Part shown: positions 8,201 through 13,741 of the stretch, piece by piece
How positions within the stretch are numbered: the first letter of the stretch is position 1
Layout of the letters: every line of letters begins with the position of its first letter
Source: Sedimentisphaerales bacterium
GTDB taxonomy: Bacteria > Planctomycetota > Phycisphaerae > Sedimentisphaerales > SG8-4
Length of the DNA: 13,741 nt
Assembly: GCA_016932895.1 (NCBI GenBank)
Contig: JAFGCA010000274.1
Coordinates: 1-13,741, forward strand
Reading direction: 5' to 3'
Notes under the pieces: generated by a model
What the model saw: only the letters and a program-made list of their open reading frames with translations
The model's database searches: none
What the model was told of the DNA's origin: nothing
Position numbers and translations under genes: made by a program

Positions 8201-8968
8201 CTGAGCGCGGTCACCAGGCTGAGCATTGGCGTCGGTGGCGACGACGACCCCGACCCCGGCCGCTCCGGCATGCTCGACATCGACGACATCCGGCTGGTCC
8301 TGCCCGGTCCGGTGGGACATTGGACCCTTGATGAGGGCGCCGGGACCATTGCACATGATTCAAGCGGCAACGGCAACGATGGGACCCTCATGGACAATCC
8401 TGATCTGGATGATCCCACGTGGATTGCCGGCGTCATCGGCGGTGCCGTGGAATTTCATGGTACCGGCGTCGCAGGTACCGGTGGGGACTACTTCGATTGC
8501 GGCAGTGACGCCAGCCTGGACATTACCAGCAACATCTCCATCGCCCTCTGGATACGACCTGACGCCGATGATCCGGAAGGAAAGGGCACAGCCGGCGGTG
8601 AGACAGCGCCGCTGGCCAAGGCGACGAGCGATTGGAGCTGGCAGGTTCGATACGGCTGGAATACTGCAACACCTTACATGGGATTCCAGTTCAATACGTC
8701 GCCGAGGGCCTGGGCCTACGTTGACCGCAACCTGGAGCGCTTCGAGTGGGTCCACATCGCGTGCTCCCATGACGGCGCGACGCTGAAATGCTATCTCAAC
8801 GGAGAAGAGACCGATTCGACGCCCATGGGTGAAATCCACAGCAGCGCCGACCCTGTTCTCATCGGCTCGGACGGCTGGCGCAGTGACTGGACTGGCGGCA
8901 TCGACGATGTCAGGATCTACGACCGGCCTTTGTCCGAAGCTGAGATCCTCGAGCTTGCAGGCAACTGA
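5213..8968 (+). CDS. Secreted 1251-aa protein with three LamG modules and a nested DUF1349-like insertion
   Basis: AAGGAG (5200-5205) lies 7 nt before the ATG. A signal peptide spans residues 1-25 (FRKK, hydrophobic 7-18, ALA before the cut). Domains in order: LamG 29-249; Fn3-like 251-342 and 343-433, both with YYWRVD; LamG 439-638 (DDVRIYDRTLGPDEI); a beta-sandwich like that ending the two upstream proteins, starting VEDFESY near 655 but interrupted near 745 and resumed near 937-1031 (LYVAVEDAAG, then DIDDIRL); and a third LamG 1033-1251 (HWTLDEGAGT, DDVRIYDRPLSEAEI). The interrupting 190 residues (SGVMIRDS, WLKLTRTG, NVTVNG) look like a DUF1349/beta-xylosidase-C-type jelly roll. The first LamG is closest to the second LamG of the preceding protein (shared WAFVKN, VETG or AETG, LWHS). 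The protein is exported, has no anchor, and its ligand is unknown; binding to polysaccharide is inferred. Confidence 0.93.
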   Translation: MFRKKTILTVSLFLLCVGPAGSALAQELDPNMVGWWKFDDARGSVATDSSGNGYDGAVVGATWKPGQLGAALAFGSGAYVDVPAEAWSTVDTQVTAAFWAYGDPDAQPQANFIFGAFTNPADNNARVMSAHVPWSNGTVYFDTSGREGAWDVDRINRAADAADYEGTWTHWAFVKNVETGDQQIYLNGVLWHSGTGMTKPMTGADVTAFTIGCAPRLTEFYVGSIDDFRLYDRALSEQELQVVMEGADTVYPSAIGIHPKNGAIDVDTTLLEWKPGDTAVAHNVYLGTDPDAMDLIAEGDGAASQAAVTLEPGLTYYWRVDAIDAEGVVFEGDLWSFGTLPLEAHFPNPYDGQENVLTDTQLSWTAGKAVMLHNVYFGTDPGALTPNMFLQDTTFDPGPLEAGTTYYWRVDEFTGVATNEGPLWSFSTVPEVPMTDDPNLIAWFKLDEGGHTTAVDSSGYGNHGTLVNGPLYSDGVIGPALVFDGQNDYVNVVLDVPENGGAAAFWFKTVNPNCGLYAVVQNPLGGGGYDRMIYLTGGNIGVRIWDTEVITTAGLDVADGCWHHLAHTYGDAVGGQKLYVDGVLQAYGIKAESNFDWQERVNIGWSADAAQDFFEGLIDDVRIYDRTLGPDEIEQLVAEAALAPCGPEPIPQVIVEDFESYNDTDNLIFETWLADGGAMVGNAEPPYAQFQSRHSGAQAMPLAYDNTDAGFSEATLSFDGPQDMTGNELNTLSLWYRGRNLGQDSLTYDATSDTYTMTSWHSGDVWGGYDTMHYAFQEVSGDCEIIVKIESLQNLETGEVLPQWVRSGVMIRDSIDPGSRHVGLCLESFQQMVWGLYRAETGGGSEAPDATHRGPTGVSEAPIWLKLTRTGRVFRMSHSLDAVTWESIRDPNAEATETEVELNENVLIGLVLNSSNLNQSAQMVVSNVTVNGAPPTFVSAAIGDAFNAREQLYVAVEDAAGNTAVALHPDGPEAVGATDWTEWLIPLAAFADGGADLSAVTRLSIGVGGDDDPDPGRSGMLDIDDIRLVLPGPVGHWTLDEGAGTIAHDSSGNGNDGTLMDNPDLDDPTWIAGVIGGAVEFHGTGVAGTGGDYFDCGSDASLDITSNISIALWIRPDADDPEGKGTAGGETAPLAKATSDWSWQVRYGWNTATPYMGFQFNTSPRAWAYVDRNLERFEWVHIACSHDGATLKCYLNGEETDSTPMGEIHSSADPVLIGSDGWRSDWTGGIDDVRIYDRPLSEAEILELAGN

Positions 8969-9038
8969 CGCCGGCCCCTTTCTGTTGGGGATGGCCGCAA
9001 GGCCAGCGTGGTGGACAAAGGTGTTTCGCCGTGTTTTG

Positions 9039-9074
9039 GGGGCCTGTGCTTGGGCGTTCTCCGGCACAGGCCCC
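9039..9074. terminator. Strong hairpin between convergent genes, likely bidirectional terminator
   Basis: GGGGCCTGTGC (9039-9049) and GCACAGGCCCC (9064-9074) form a perfect 11-bp, very GC-rich stem with a 14-nt loop. It lies 70 nt after the stop of the plus-strand gene and 34 nt after the stop of the minus-strand gene. Neither side has a perfect T tract. On the plus strand, TTTTG follows about 12 nt later. A smaller GC-rich fold (8973-8996) lies just after the plus-strand stop. Confidence 0.6.
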
Positions 9075-9108
9075 ATCGAAGCTCCTTTTGTCTGGCCCGT
9101 CGAAGCCT

Positions 9109-12100
9109 CTACGGTCCCTTCGGCCGTGCTGCCAGGTGCTGAGCGTCCAAGACCGAGAAGACCGCCTCGTTCAGAGCGGACCATTGCCCGTTGCTACGTG
9201 CGCGAGCCTTCACACGCGTGCGTTTCGTGAGGGGCACAGGCCCGCCGTACGGGACGGCCGCAGGCTCTATGGATCCTCCCGCAAGCCTTGGGTCTGAACC
9301 ATCTGTGGTGTACCATATCGTTGGAGAGATACGGGGCATATTACGTCCTTCCGATACCGTCACTGAGAGATATGCCCCGCGTGACACAAGCCCCCCGTGC
9401 TGCGGGGCGCTGTCGATCCAGAACTCAGGGGCCGTGATGCCGGGGTAGAGGCCGGCGTTCCGGAACTGACCGAGTACGACCTCGGACCGATTCTCGCCGG
9501 CACTGACGCTGAAAAAGTTGAAGCGCAAGCGGTTCTGTTCGGTGAGCCAATCCTCCCGGCCGTAGGGAGGTATCCGAAAGAGATCGCCCCAGCGCGCGGA
9601 CTCTGCCACAACGGCCCGATCCAACCGTGCGGCCCAGGTCATCCACCTGGTGTCGACGGCCTTGGCGGTAAGGGCACCGCCATGGAAGAAATGCCGGTGC
9701 ACGTGATCGGCAAATAGCATGCGGAACTCCGCGTTGCTCCGCAGTCGGTCATACAGCCACGCGGATGTATTGTAGTTGCTGACGTCGACGCGATTGCCGG
9801 TGAGGTTGTTGAGAGATTCTTCCGCGTCCCAACTGAAGAATCGGAATCCATCGCCGGACTGACGATTGTCGATCGCGTAGGCATTGTTGTCCGGCCAGTC
9901 CACATTGTTGATGAAGATGTTCATGATCATATAATCGATAAGGCTTTCGACATGCAAATACCGGTCGATGTCCGCATACCCCTGAGAGGTGGAAACGTAG
10001 GGAGTCACGCCGTCATCGAGCGTGCGGTCGGCGATACGCAGCATGGCATTCCACGCCTCTAGATTGCCGTCCGTGACACTTGGATTCGGCGACTCGCCGC
10101 GGTTCCACTTGACCGCGTCGTAGTCGGCTTCGTCGCCGTTCTGGTACGATGCCAGGAAATCCGCGGTCGGCCGTTCCACGGCGTTGTAGAGACCCCAGTA
10201 GAGACCGTTGATGTACAGGTGCACGAAATTACCGTGAATCGTGAGCTGGCCCATGTCGCGCAGGCTGTCGCGGGCAAACTGATCCCGGAGATACTGTGTG
10301 GCTCGCAGGCGCGCATCACTGCGCCACGGGCTCGCCCAGGCCTGACCGTTGCCCGACCGCAGGACAATCTGGTCGTAGCTATTCAGATCCGAGTCGGCAA
10401 AGAACGGGAACTCCAGTCGCGACGCGCCGTATCTTTCGCGAAAGTACAGCCGAAACGCCTTCTTGAGCATTTCCGGGTATCGGTTCCAGCCACCGTGCGT
10501 GCGCACCCCGCAATTCACTTGGAAGCCCGCGCCGCCGTTGGGGTCGATGTATTCAATCGATGCAGGGCGCTCCCAGTCGATGCCTTTGCCCGTGGCGTTG
10601 GCATAAATGCCTCTCTCCAGACCGAACATGTCCTGCACGTTGGTCACCAGTGATAGCGTGGGAATCGAAAGCAGGGCGTCTTTGACATCGAACGGTTCTC
10701 CGTGATGATCGTAGTAGTTCGCGTCACGAGGTGAGGCTTGGTGATCGACCACGTACGGGTCCATCTCGTAGTCCGATTCGGCCGGCACCGGGCTGACTAC
10801 TCCGGGCCCCGTAATCCAACTGCTCGGAAATCCCGCCGGAATCGCCGGCTGATGGATAACATCCTCCAGGAAGATGTACGTGTGGGTATCCACGGGCGTC
10901 GGCCTCCATCCGGCTTTGGAGGCCGCTACGCGAAGGACGGTCGTCGTGCCGATGCGGGGACAGTCGGACATCTGCTCATAGGCCTGCGCACCAGCGCCCG
11001 GTGTGCCATCAGCCTGGATCGGTGCGCTGCCGTCCGTGGTATAGTAGATCGTCGCTCCTTCGGTCGCACAGGTACAAGTGACATCGAAAGGAGAACTATA
11101 GAAGCCTCGCTCGTGACTGAGGCGTACTCTATCCACGAAACCGACGAATTCGCTGCTGTTGGCCCTGCCGGGTGTCGCCACGGCGAAGTACCGTTTCTCG
11201 TTGCGGATCAGACCATAAGACGTATTCCTTGCCTGAGGCGGGAACGTTCCGTTGTATTCACGATACTCGCTTACGATCTCACCAAAAGGTGCCACCAGCG
11301 CGAGGTATTCTCCATCGCTGTCGAGCCGAAAACTGGTGTGGAGCTCTGCGCCCGCATAGCGGCGATCCTTGTTGGAGGCAAACACGATAAGATAGCCCCG
11401 CGCCTCGATCATCGTTCCGTACGGAAACCGCCACCTGGTCAGGTTGTCGGGCGTATCCGTCAAAGACCAGCCGTCCAGATCTACGGCGGCGCTGGTGGGA
11501 TTGTACACCTCGATCCAGTCCGACGACGCGCCGTCTTCGTCCAACAAGGTGTCTCCGTTGCTTGCCACAAACTCGCTGATCACCAACGGACCGAGACGCT
11601 GGTGCCACTGGTCAGCCAGTACGGCAAGATCCGCCAGGCCGACGCGGTCCGTGCCGATCATGTCCGCGAGACGCAAATCGCTGCCGCGATCGAGCCACCG
11701 GTCGGCCAGGAGTCCCATATCCTGAAAATCGACCCGGCAGTCTCCGTTCAGGTCGGCCCGGGGGCAGGCTACCGGAGCCGTGGCCGTGGCAAAGTGCCAC
11801 ACGTCGCCTCGTTCACCGCCGACGACATCCACACGCCAGTAGTACTCCCGGTCATGTTCAAGGCGGGGACAATAGCTGCTTGCGGCCTCAATGAGAACGC
11901 CGGTCACCCCGGCGAGGTCTGGGCTGCTCCCCAGATACAACCTGTACACGGGGTTGATCTCGGTGCCCGGAGCACCCCACTCCAGGGAGACGCCGGGGTC
12001 AACGTTTGTCTGACCGTCGTATGGGACGGGATTGTAGGGTCTGGTAACCGGTTGATAGGTCCCTTGTAAGCCATACCGGGTCTGCAGACTCCAACCCACT

Positions 12101-12753
12101 ATGTTCATTTCTTCATCGCTCAGCACCCGGTCATAGACCAGCACCTCCGCAATATCACCATCCCAGCTCCTGTCGTTCCAGTCTCTGTCCCGCGTCAGTT
12201 GGTTGGTCGCAGCTGCGTGCGTCGTTCTGAGGGACACGATCGAGTAGGTCGTCGGCACTCGGACCGCCGTGCCATCCACGACTGCGCCATTGACAGCGGT
12301 TTCTCCCCCCAGTACTCCCGCATCGGTCCACATTTCTGACCAAAAGATATGACCGGGGCCGCGATGAAAGCCATAACTGCTCGAGTGTCCCAGCAGGCAA
12401 CGCCAGTTTGTTGTCGCGTTCCCATCTTCCTTCAGGACCCAAAAAATGGTACGCGCCCCGGCAATCTCCGGGAAGCTCAGCCAGTCATCCACGCCATCGA
12501 ATCGCACCGCGGCGCTGCCGTTGAGTGCTACCGCCCTATATGTTGGTCTCTGGCTCGACGTACTCTGAACCGCGTCACGATGTTGGCCGGATTGATCCGG
12601 CCAAACCTCAACCAGATCACCGTCTCTCAGGGCGATGATGCCGTCGGCCCTTAGATGCAACTGAAGGCCCTCTCTAACCGGAGATGCGTGTAGGGAGCCA
12701 ACCTCAGCCAGCATCAGAAGCGTAGCCAAAAGCCATCTATGGCGACTCTTCAT
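9109..12753 (-). CDS. Secreted CotH-type kinase-like protein with LamG-like, dockerin, lamin-tail and chitobiase-C-like domains
   Basis: The ATG (12751-12753) has AGGAGG (plus-strand 12762-12767) 8 nt upstream; the stop is TAG. A signal peptide spans 1-23. Domains: LamG-like 26-230 (SWDGDIAEVLVYDRVLSDEE); Fn3-like 234-325 (YYWRVD); dockerin type I 331-388, with a canonical calcium loop D334-x-N-x-D and D345, and a degenerate second loop; lamin-tail domain 388-500 (ISEFVASNGD, DWIEVYNP, LDGWSLTD); chitobiase-C-like 545-627 (IYYTTDGSAP); CotH domain about 690-1060; a second chitobiase-C-like unit 1110-1205 (WYTTDGSDP). In the CotH part, YINGLYWGLY, ERP (E860), VDWPDNNAY (D952, N956, N957) and SWDAEES (D976) match the family's catalytic and metal-binding pattern as I know it. 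CotH proteins are atypical protein kinases; here the substrate is unknown. The LTD-CotH combination is common in planctomycete-type genomes. No anchor besides the dockerin is seen. Confidence 0.92.
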   Translation of the reverse strand: MKSRHRWLLATLLMLAEVGSLHASPVREGLQLHLRADGIIALRDGDLVEVWPDQSGQHRDAVQSTSSQRPTYRAVALNGSAAVRFDGVDDWLSFPEIAGARTIFWVLKEDGNATTNWRCLLGHSSSYGFHRGPGHIFWSEMWTDAGVLGGETAVNGAVVDGTAVRVPTTYSIVSLRTTHAAATNQLTRDRDWNDRSWDGDIAEVLVYDRVLSDEEMNIVGWSLQTRYGLQGTYQPVTRPYNPVPYDGQTNVDPGVSLEWGAPGTEINPVYRLYLGSSPDLAGVTGVLIEAASSYCPRLEHDREYYWRVDVVGGERGDVWHFATATAPVACPRADLNGDCRVDFQDMGLLADRWLDRGSDLRLADMIGTDRVGLADLAVLADQWHQRLGPLVISEFVASNGDTLLDEDGASSDWIEVYNPTSAAVDLDGWSLTDTPDNLTRWRFPYGTMIEARGYLIVFASNKDRRYAGAELHTSFRLDSDGEYLALVAPFGEIVSEYREYNGTFPPQARNTSYGLIRNEKRYFAVATPGRANSSEFVGFVDRVRLSHERGFYSSPFDVTCTCATEGATIYYTTDGSAPIQADGTPGAGAQAYEQMSDCPRIGTTTVLRVAASKAGWRPTPVDTHTYIFLEDVIHQPAIPAGFPSSWITGPGVVSPVPAESDYEMDPYVVDHQASPRDANYYDHHGEPFDVKDALLSIPTLSLVTNVQDMFGLERGIYANATGKGIDWERPASIEYIDPNGGAGFQVNCGVRTHGGWNRYPEMLKKAFRLYFRERYGASRLEFPFFADSDLNSYDQIVLRSGNGQAWASPWRSDARLRATQYLRDQFARDSLRDMGQLTIHGNFVHLYINGLYWGLYNAVERPTADFLASYQNGDEADYDAVKWNRGESPNPSVTDGNLEAWNAMLRIADRTLDDGVTPYVSTSQGYADIDRYLHVESLIDYMIMNIFINNVDWPDNNAYAIDNRQSGDGFRFFSWDAEESLNNLTGNRVDVSNYNTSAWLYDRLRSNAEFRMLFADHVHRHFFHGGALTAKAVDTRWMTWAARLDRAVVAESARWGDLFRIPPYGREDWLTEQNRLRFNFFSVSAGENRSEVVLGQFRNAGLYPGITAPEFWIDSAPQHGGLVSRGAYLSVTVSEGRNMPRISPTIWYTTDGSDPRLAGGSIEPAAVPYGGPVPLTKRTRVKARARSNGQWSALNEAVFSVLDAQHLAARPKGP

Positions 12754-12888
12754 GACGCCTGCCTCCTACGTATCCACCGAGATTTCCCATATGACCCTGC
12801 AAACGGTACAGATGCACGCTGTATGTCTTATGATACCACTACGCCACATTCAGTTTCAACTGTTCTTGGCGTCTATTCGGCCATTCCT
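12754..12888. other. Upstream region of the CotH gene
   Basis: This spacer carries the ribosome binding site, leader (about 70 nt) and predicted promoter of the minus-strand CotH gene. A TACGTA hexamer at 12767-12772 sits beside the Shine-Dalgarno sequence, but the flanks do not complete the longer palindrome. The plus strand is open in the LamG fragment's frame here, but the translation shows no domain and no signal peptide. Confidence 0.5.
12830..12859 (-). promoter_or_regulatory. Predicted sigma-70-type promoter of the CotH gene
   Basis: Read on the minus strand, TTGAAA (plus-strand 12854-12859) is followed after 18 nt by TATCAT (12830-12835). Transcription would start near 12823, giving a leader of about 70 nt. 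No TACGTA palindrome lies upstream, so this promoter does not seem to belong to the same control unit as the two plus-strand copies. Confidence 0.5.
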
Positions 12889-13278
12889 GCCGTCAAAGAC
12901 CAGCCCCAGTGGGAAGCCGGATACCATGGGGTTGCCTTGGTATTTGACGGTCGAGATGACTACGTTGACTGCGGCAGCGACATGAGCCTCGAGATCACGA
13001 GCGAGATCACCGTTGCCGCCTGGGTGAAAACCGACATCTTTGAAGACTGGGATGGGCTGGTTACGAAGGGCACGAGTCAGGCCTCCTATGCCATGCAGCT
13101 CTGGGGCGACGGGAGCCTCAGGTTCTCTGCCAACTGGGGTACGCCGACTGGAGCTGTAGGCGGCGGTTCCTGGAATAGCGACAGCAAGATGACCGTCGGG
13201 GAGTGGACCCATGCGGCCATCACCTGTGACGGTTCCACCGTCAGATTCCATCTCAATGGTGAAAAGGATACAGTCTCT
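12889..13278 (+). pseudogene. LamG domain fragment, cut at both ends
   Basis: In this frame about 130 residues are clear LamG core: PQWEAGYHG, LVFDGRDDYVDCGS, EITVAAWVK, GEWTHAAITCDG and HLNGEKD. The opening part of the domain (DEGxGTxAxDSSGNGxxG type) is missing, and so is the closing strand with the DDVRIYDRALS motif. No start codon with a ribosome binding site or signal peptide is found upstream, where the CotH promoter lies instead. Homology stops at about 13275, just where the inverted repeat of promoter unit 2 begins. The frame stays open to 13437, but the translation there is not LamG-like. This is best read as the relic of a paralogue of the plus-strand genes. Confidence 0.8.
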
Positions 13279-13353
13279 TGTCAAGCAAGAGACACGATCG
13301 CGCCAAAATACGTATTTCCCCTTATTGACCGCCAGCGGGCACGGCCCTATGAT
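13273..13353 (+). promoter_or_regulatory. Promoter unit, copy 2: inverted repeat, TACGTA palindrome, -35 and -10
   Basis: A perfect inverted repeat, GTCTCTTG and CAAGAGAC around the loop TCAAG, lies at 13273-13293. The palindrome AAATACGTATTT lies at 13306-13317. TTGACC (13325-13330) and TATGAT (13348-13353) form a good sigma-70-type promoter with a 17-nt spacer. The palindrome is centred about 49 nt before the expected start point near 13360. Order and spacing match copy 1 at 1213-1295 to within about one nucleotide. The served gene must start beyond the window, giving a leader of at least about 380 nt, or the unit is an orphan. Confidence 0.75.
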
Positions 13354-13437
13354 CTCCGCAGGTGGAGTAGCGGTGAGCCACGCGACCGTTCTTTTGACGT
13401 CTCCATCCTCGACCTGCGACATCGAGCGTCTGTGTAA

Positions 13438-13741
13438 CAGGCGGCAGACATGGCTTTCTCATAACCTCCATTCTATCGGCAGTTTTCGCCACTCAGTCCC
13501 ACAGCGACTCCAGATGAAGCCGCAACTGGAGTCAAAATGGAGACAACGATGCGAAAGGAACGCCCAACTCAACCATAAATCGTTGACATGCAAGAGTTTC
13601 TGGCTGGCCACCTTGAAGCGATGAAAGTACTTGGGGAACTGTGACTCCCAGAAAGAAAGCCCTTTAGCCCGACTTTCCCTATTCGCGGGCAAAATGAGGA
13701 ATTTGAGAAATATTTTCGGCGATAGCGGTCTATTATCGCGG
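13438..13741. other. Lower-GC region downstream of promoter unit 2, no gene recognised
   Basis: Base composition drops to about half GC, lower than in the genes. A perfect 8-bp inverted repeat, GACTCCAG and CTGGAGTC (13506-13513 and 13526-13533), has a 12-nt loop. A short frame at 13588-13644 (MQEFLAGHLEAMKVLGEL) lacks a ribosome binding site. A 77-codon minus-strand frame with a TTG start (13459-13692) matches nothing I recognise. A possible -10 box, TATTAT, lies at 13731-13736 without a good -35. The region may be the long leader of the next gene or a remnant of a mobile element. Confidence 0.4.

Noticed and set aside
10738..12069. 443-codon plus-strand frame opposite the CotH gene
   Set aside because: The minus strand carries unmistakable dockerin, lamin-tail and CotH motifs; the plus-strand translation has none and no ribosome binding site was seen.
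12767..12772. TACGTA near the CotH ribosome binding site as a third copy of the palindrome
   Set aside because: The flanks do not extend the symmetry to AAATACGTATTT, it lies downstream of the predicted promoter, and no inverted repeat accompanies it.
12739..13437. A full 232-codon gene from 12739
   Set aside because: The first 50 residues overlap the start of the CotH gene and its promoter and show no signal peptide or ribosome binding site; the last 50 translate the promoter unit. Only the middle is LamG.
13583..13588. TTGACA as a -35 box
   Set aside because: No acceptable -10 sequence follows at 15-19 nt.
1..13741. CRISPR array, tRNA, rRNA or phage/toxin system
   Set aside because: No regularly spaced short repeats, cloverleaf-like genes, integrase or toxin-antitoxin pairs were seen on either strand.

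Overview
The window is GC-rich DNA that carries a run of very large genes for secreted, multi-modular proteins. LamG-like jelly-roll domains, fibronectin-III-like modules with the YYWRVDE signature, a dockerin and a CotH-kinase/lamin-tail protein occur together. In my knowledge this mix is typical of marine or sediment Planctomycetes, most likely class Phycisphaerae (Sedimentisphaerales-like) or a close relative. This is an inference from protein style; no rRNA or housekeeping gene is present to prove it.

Layout. (1) 1-1104, plus strand: the 3' part of a LamG/Fn3-like/carbohydrate-binding-like protein, closed by a clear intrinsic terminator (1166-1200). (2) 1201-1614: an inverted repeat, a perfect TACGTA-centred palindrome and a -10 box, then a roughly 310-nt leader. 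(3) 1615-4389, plus: a 924-aa secreted paralogue of the first gene. (4) 4390-5212: an 823-nt gap with hairpins, a direct repeat and two orphan ribosome binding sites. (5) 5213-8968, plus: a 1251-aa secreted protein with three LamG modules and a nested domain insertion. (6) 9109-12753, minus: a 1214-aa CotH-type kinase-like surface protein, convergent with gene 5 across a strong hairpin. (7) 12889-13278, plus: a LamG fragment without both ends of the domain. (8) 13273-13353: a second copy of the inverted repeat, palindrome and promoter unit, in the same orientation, apparently serving a gene beyond the window edge.

Working picture. The three plus-strand genes look like exported proteins that bind glycans or other surface ligands. 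They share swapped modules: eight LamG or LamG-like units are visible in the window, counting the partial ones. None shows a sorting tail. The CotH protein has its own promoter, a signal peptide and a dockerin, and could modify or organise secreted partners; that link rests only on neighbourhood.

The most unusual signal is the pair of near-identically spaced promoter units about 12 kb apart. In each, an inverted repeat lies 18-19 nt before the centre of the palindrome, which lies 37-38 nt before the -10 box. They suggest a shared regulator controlling a dispersed set of surface-protein genes.
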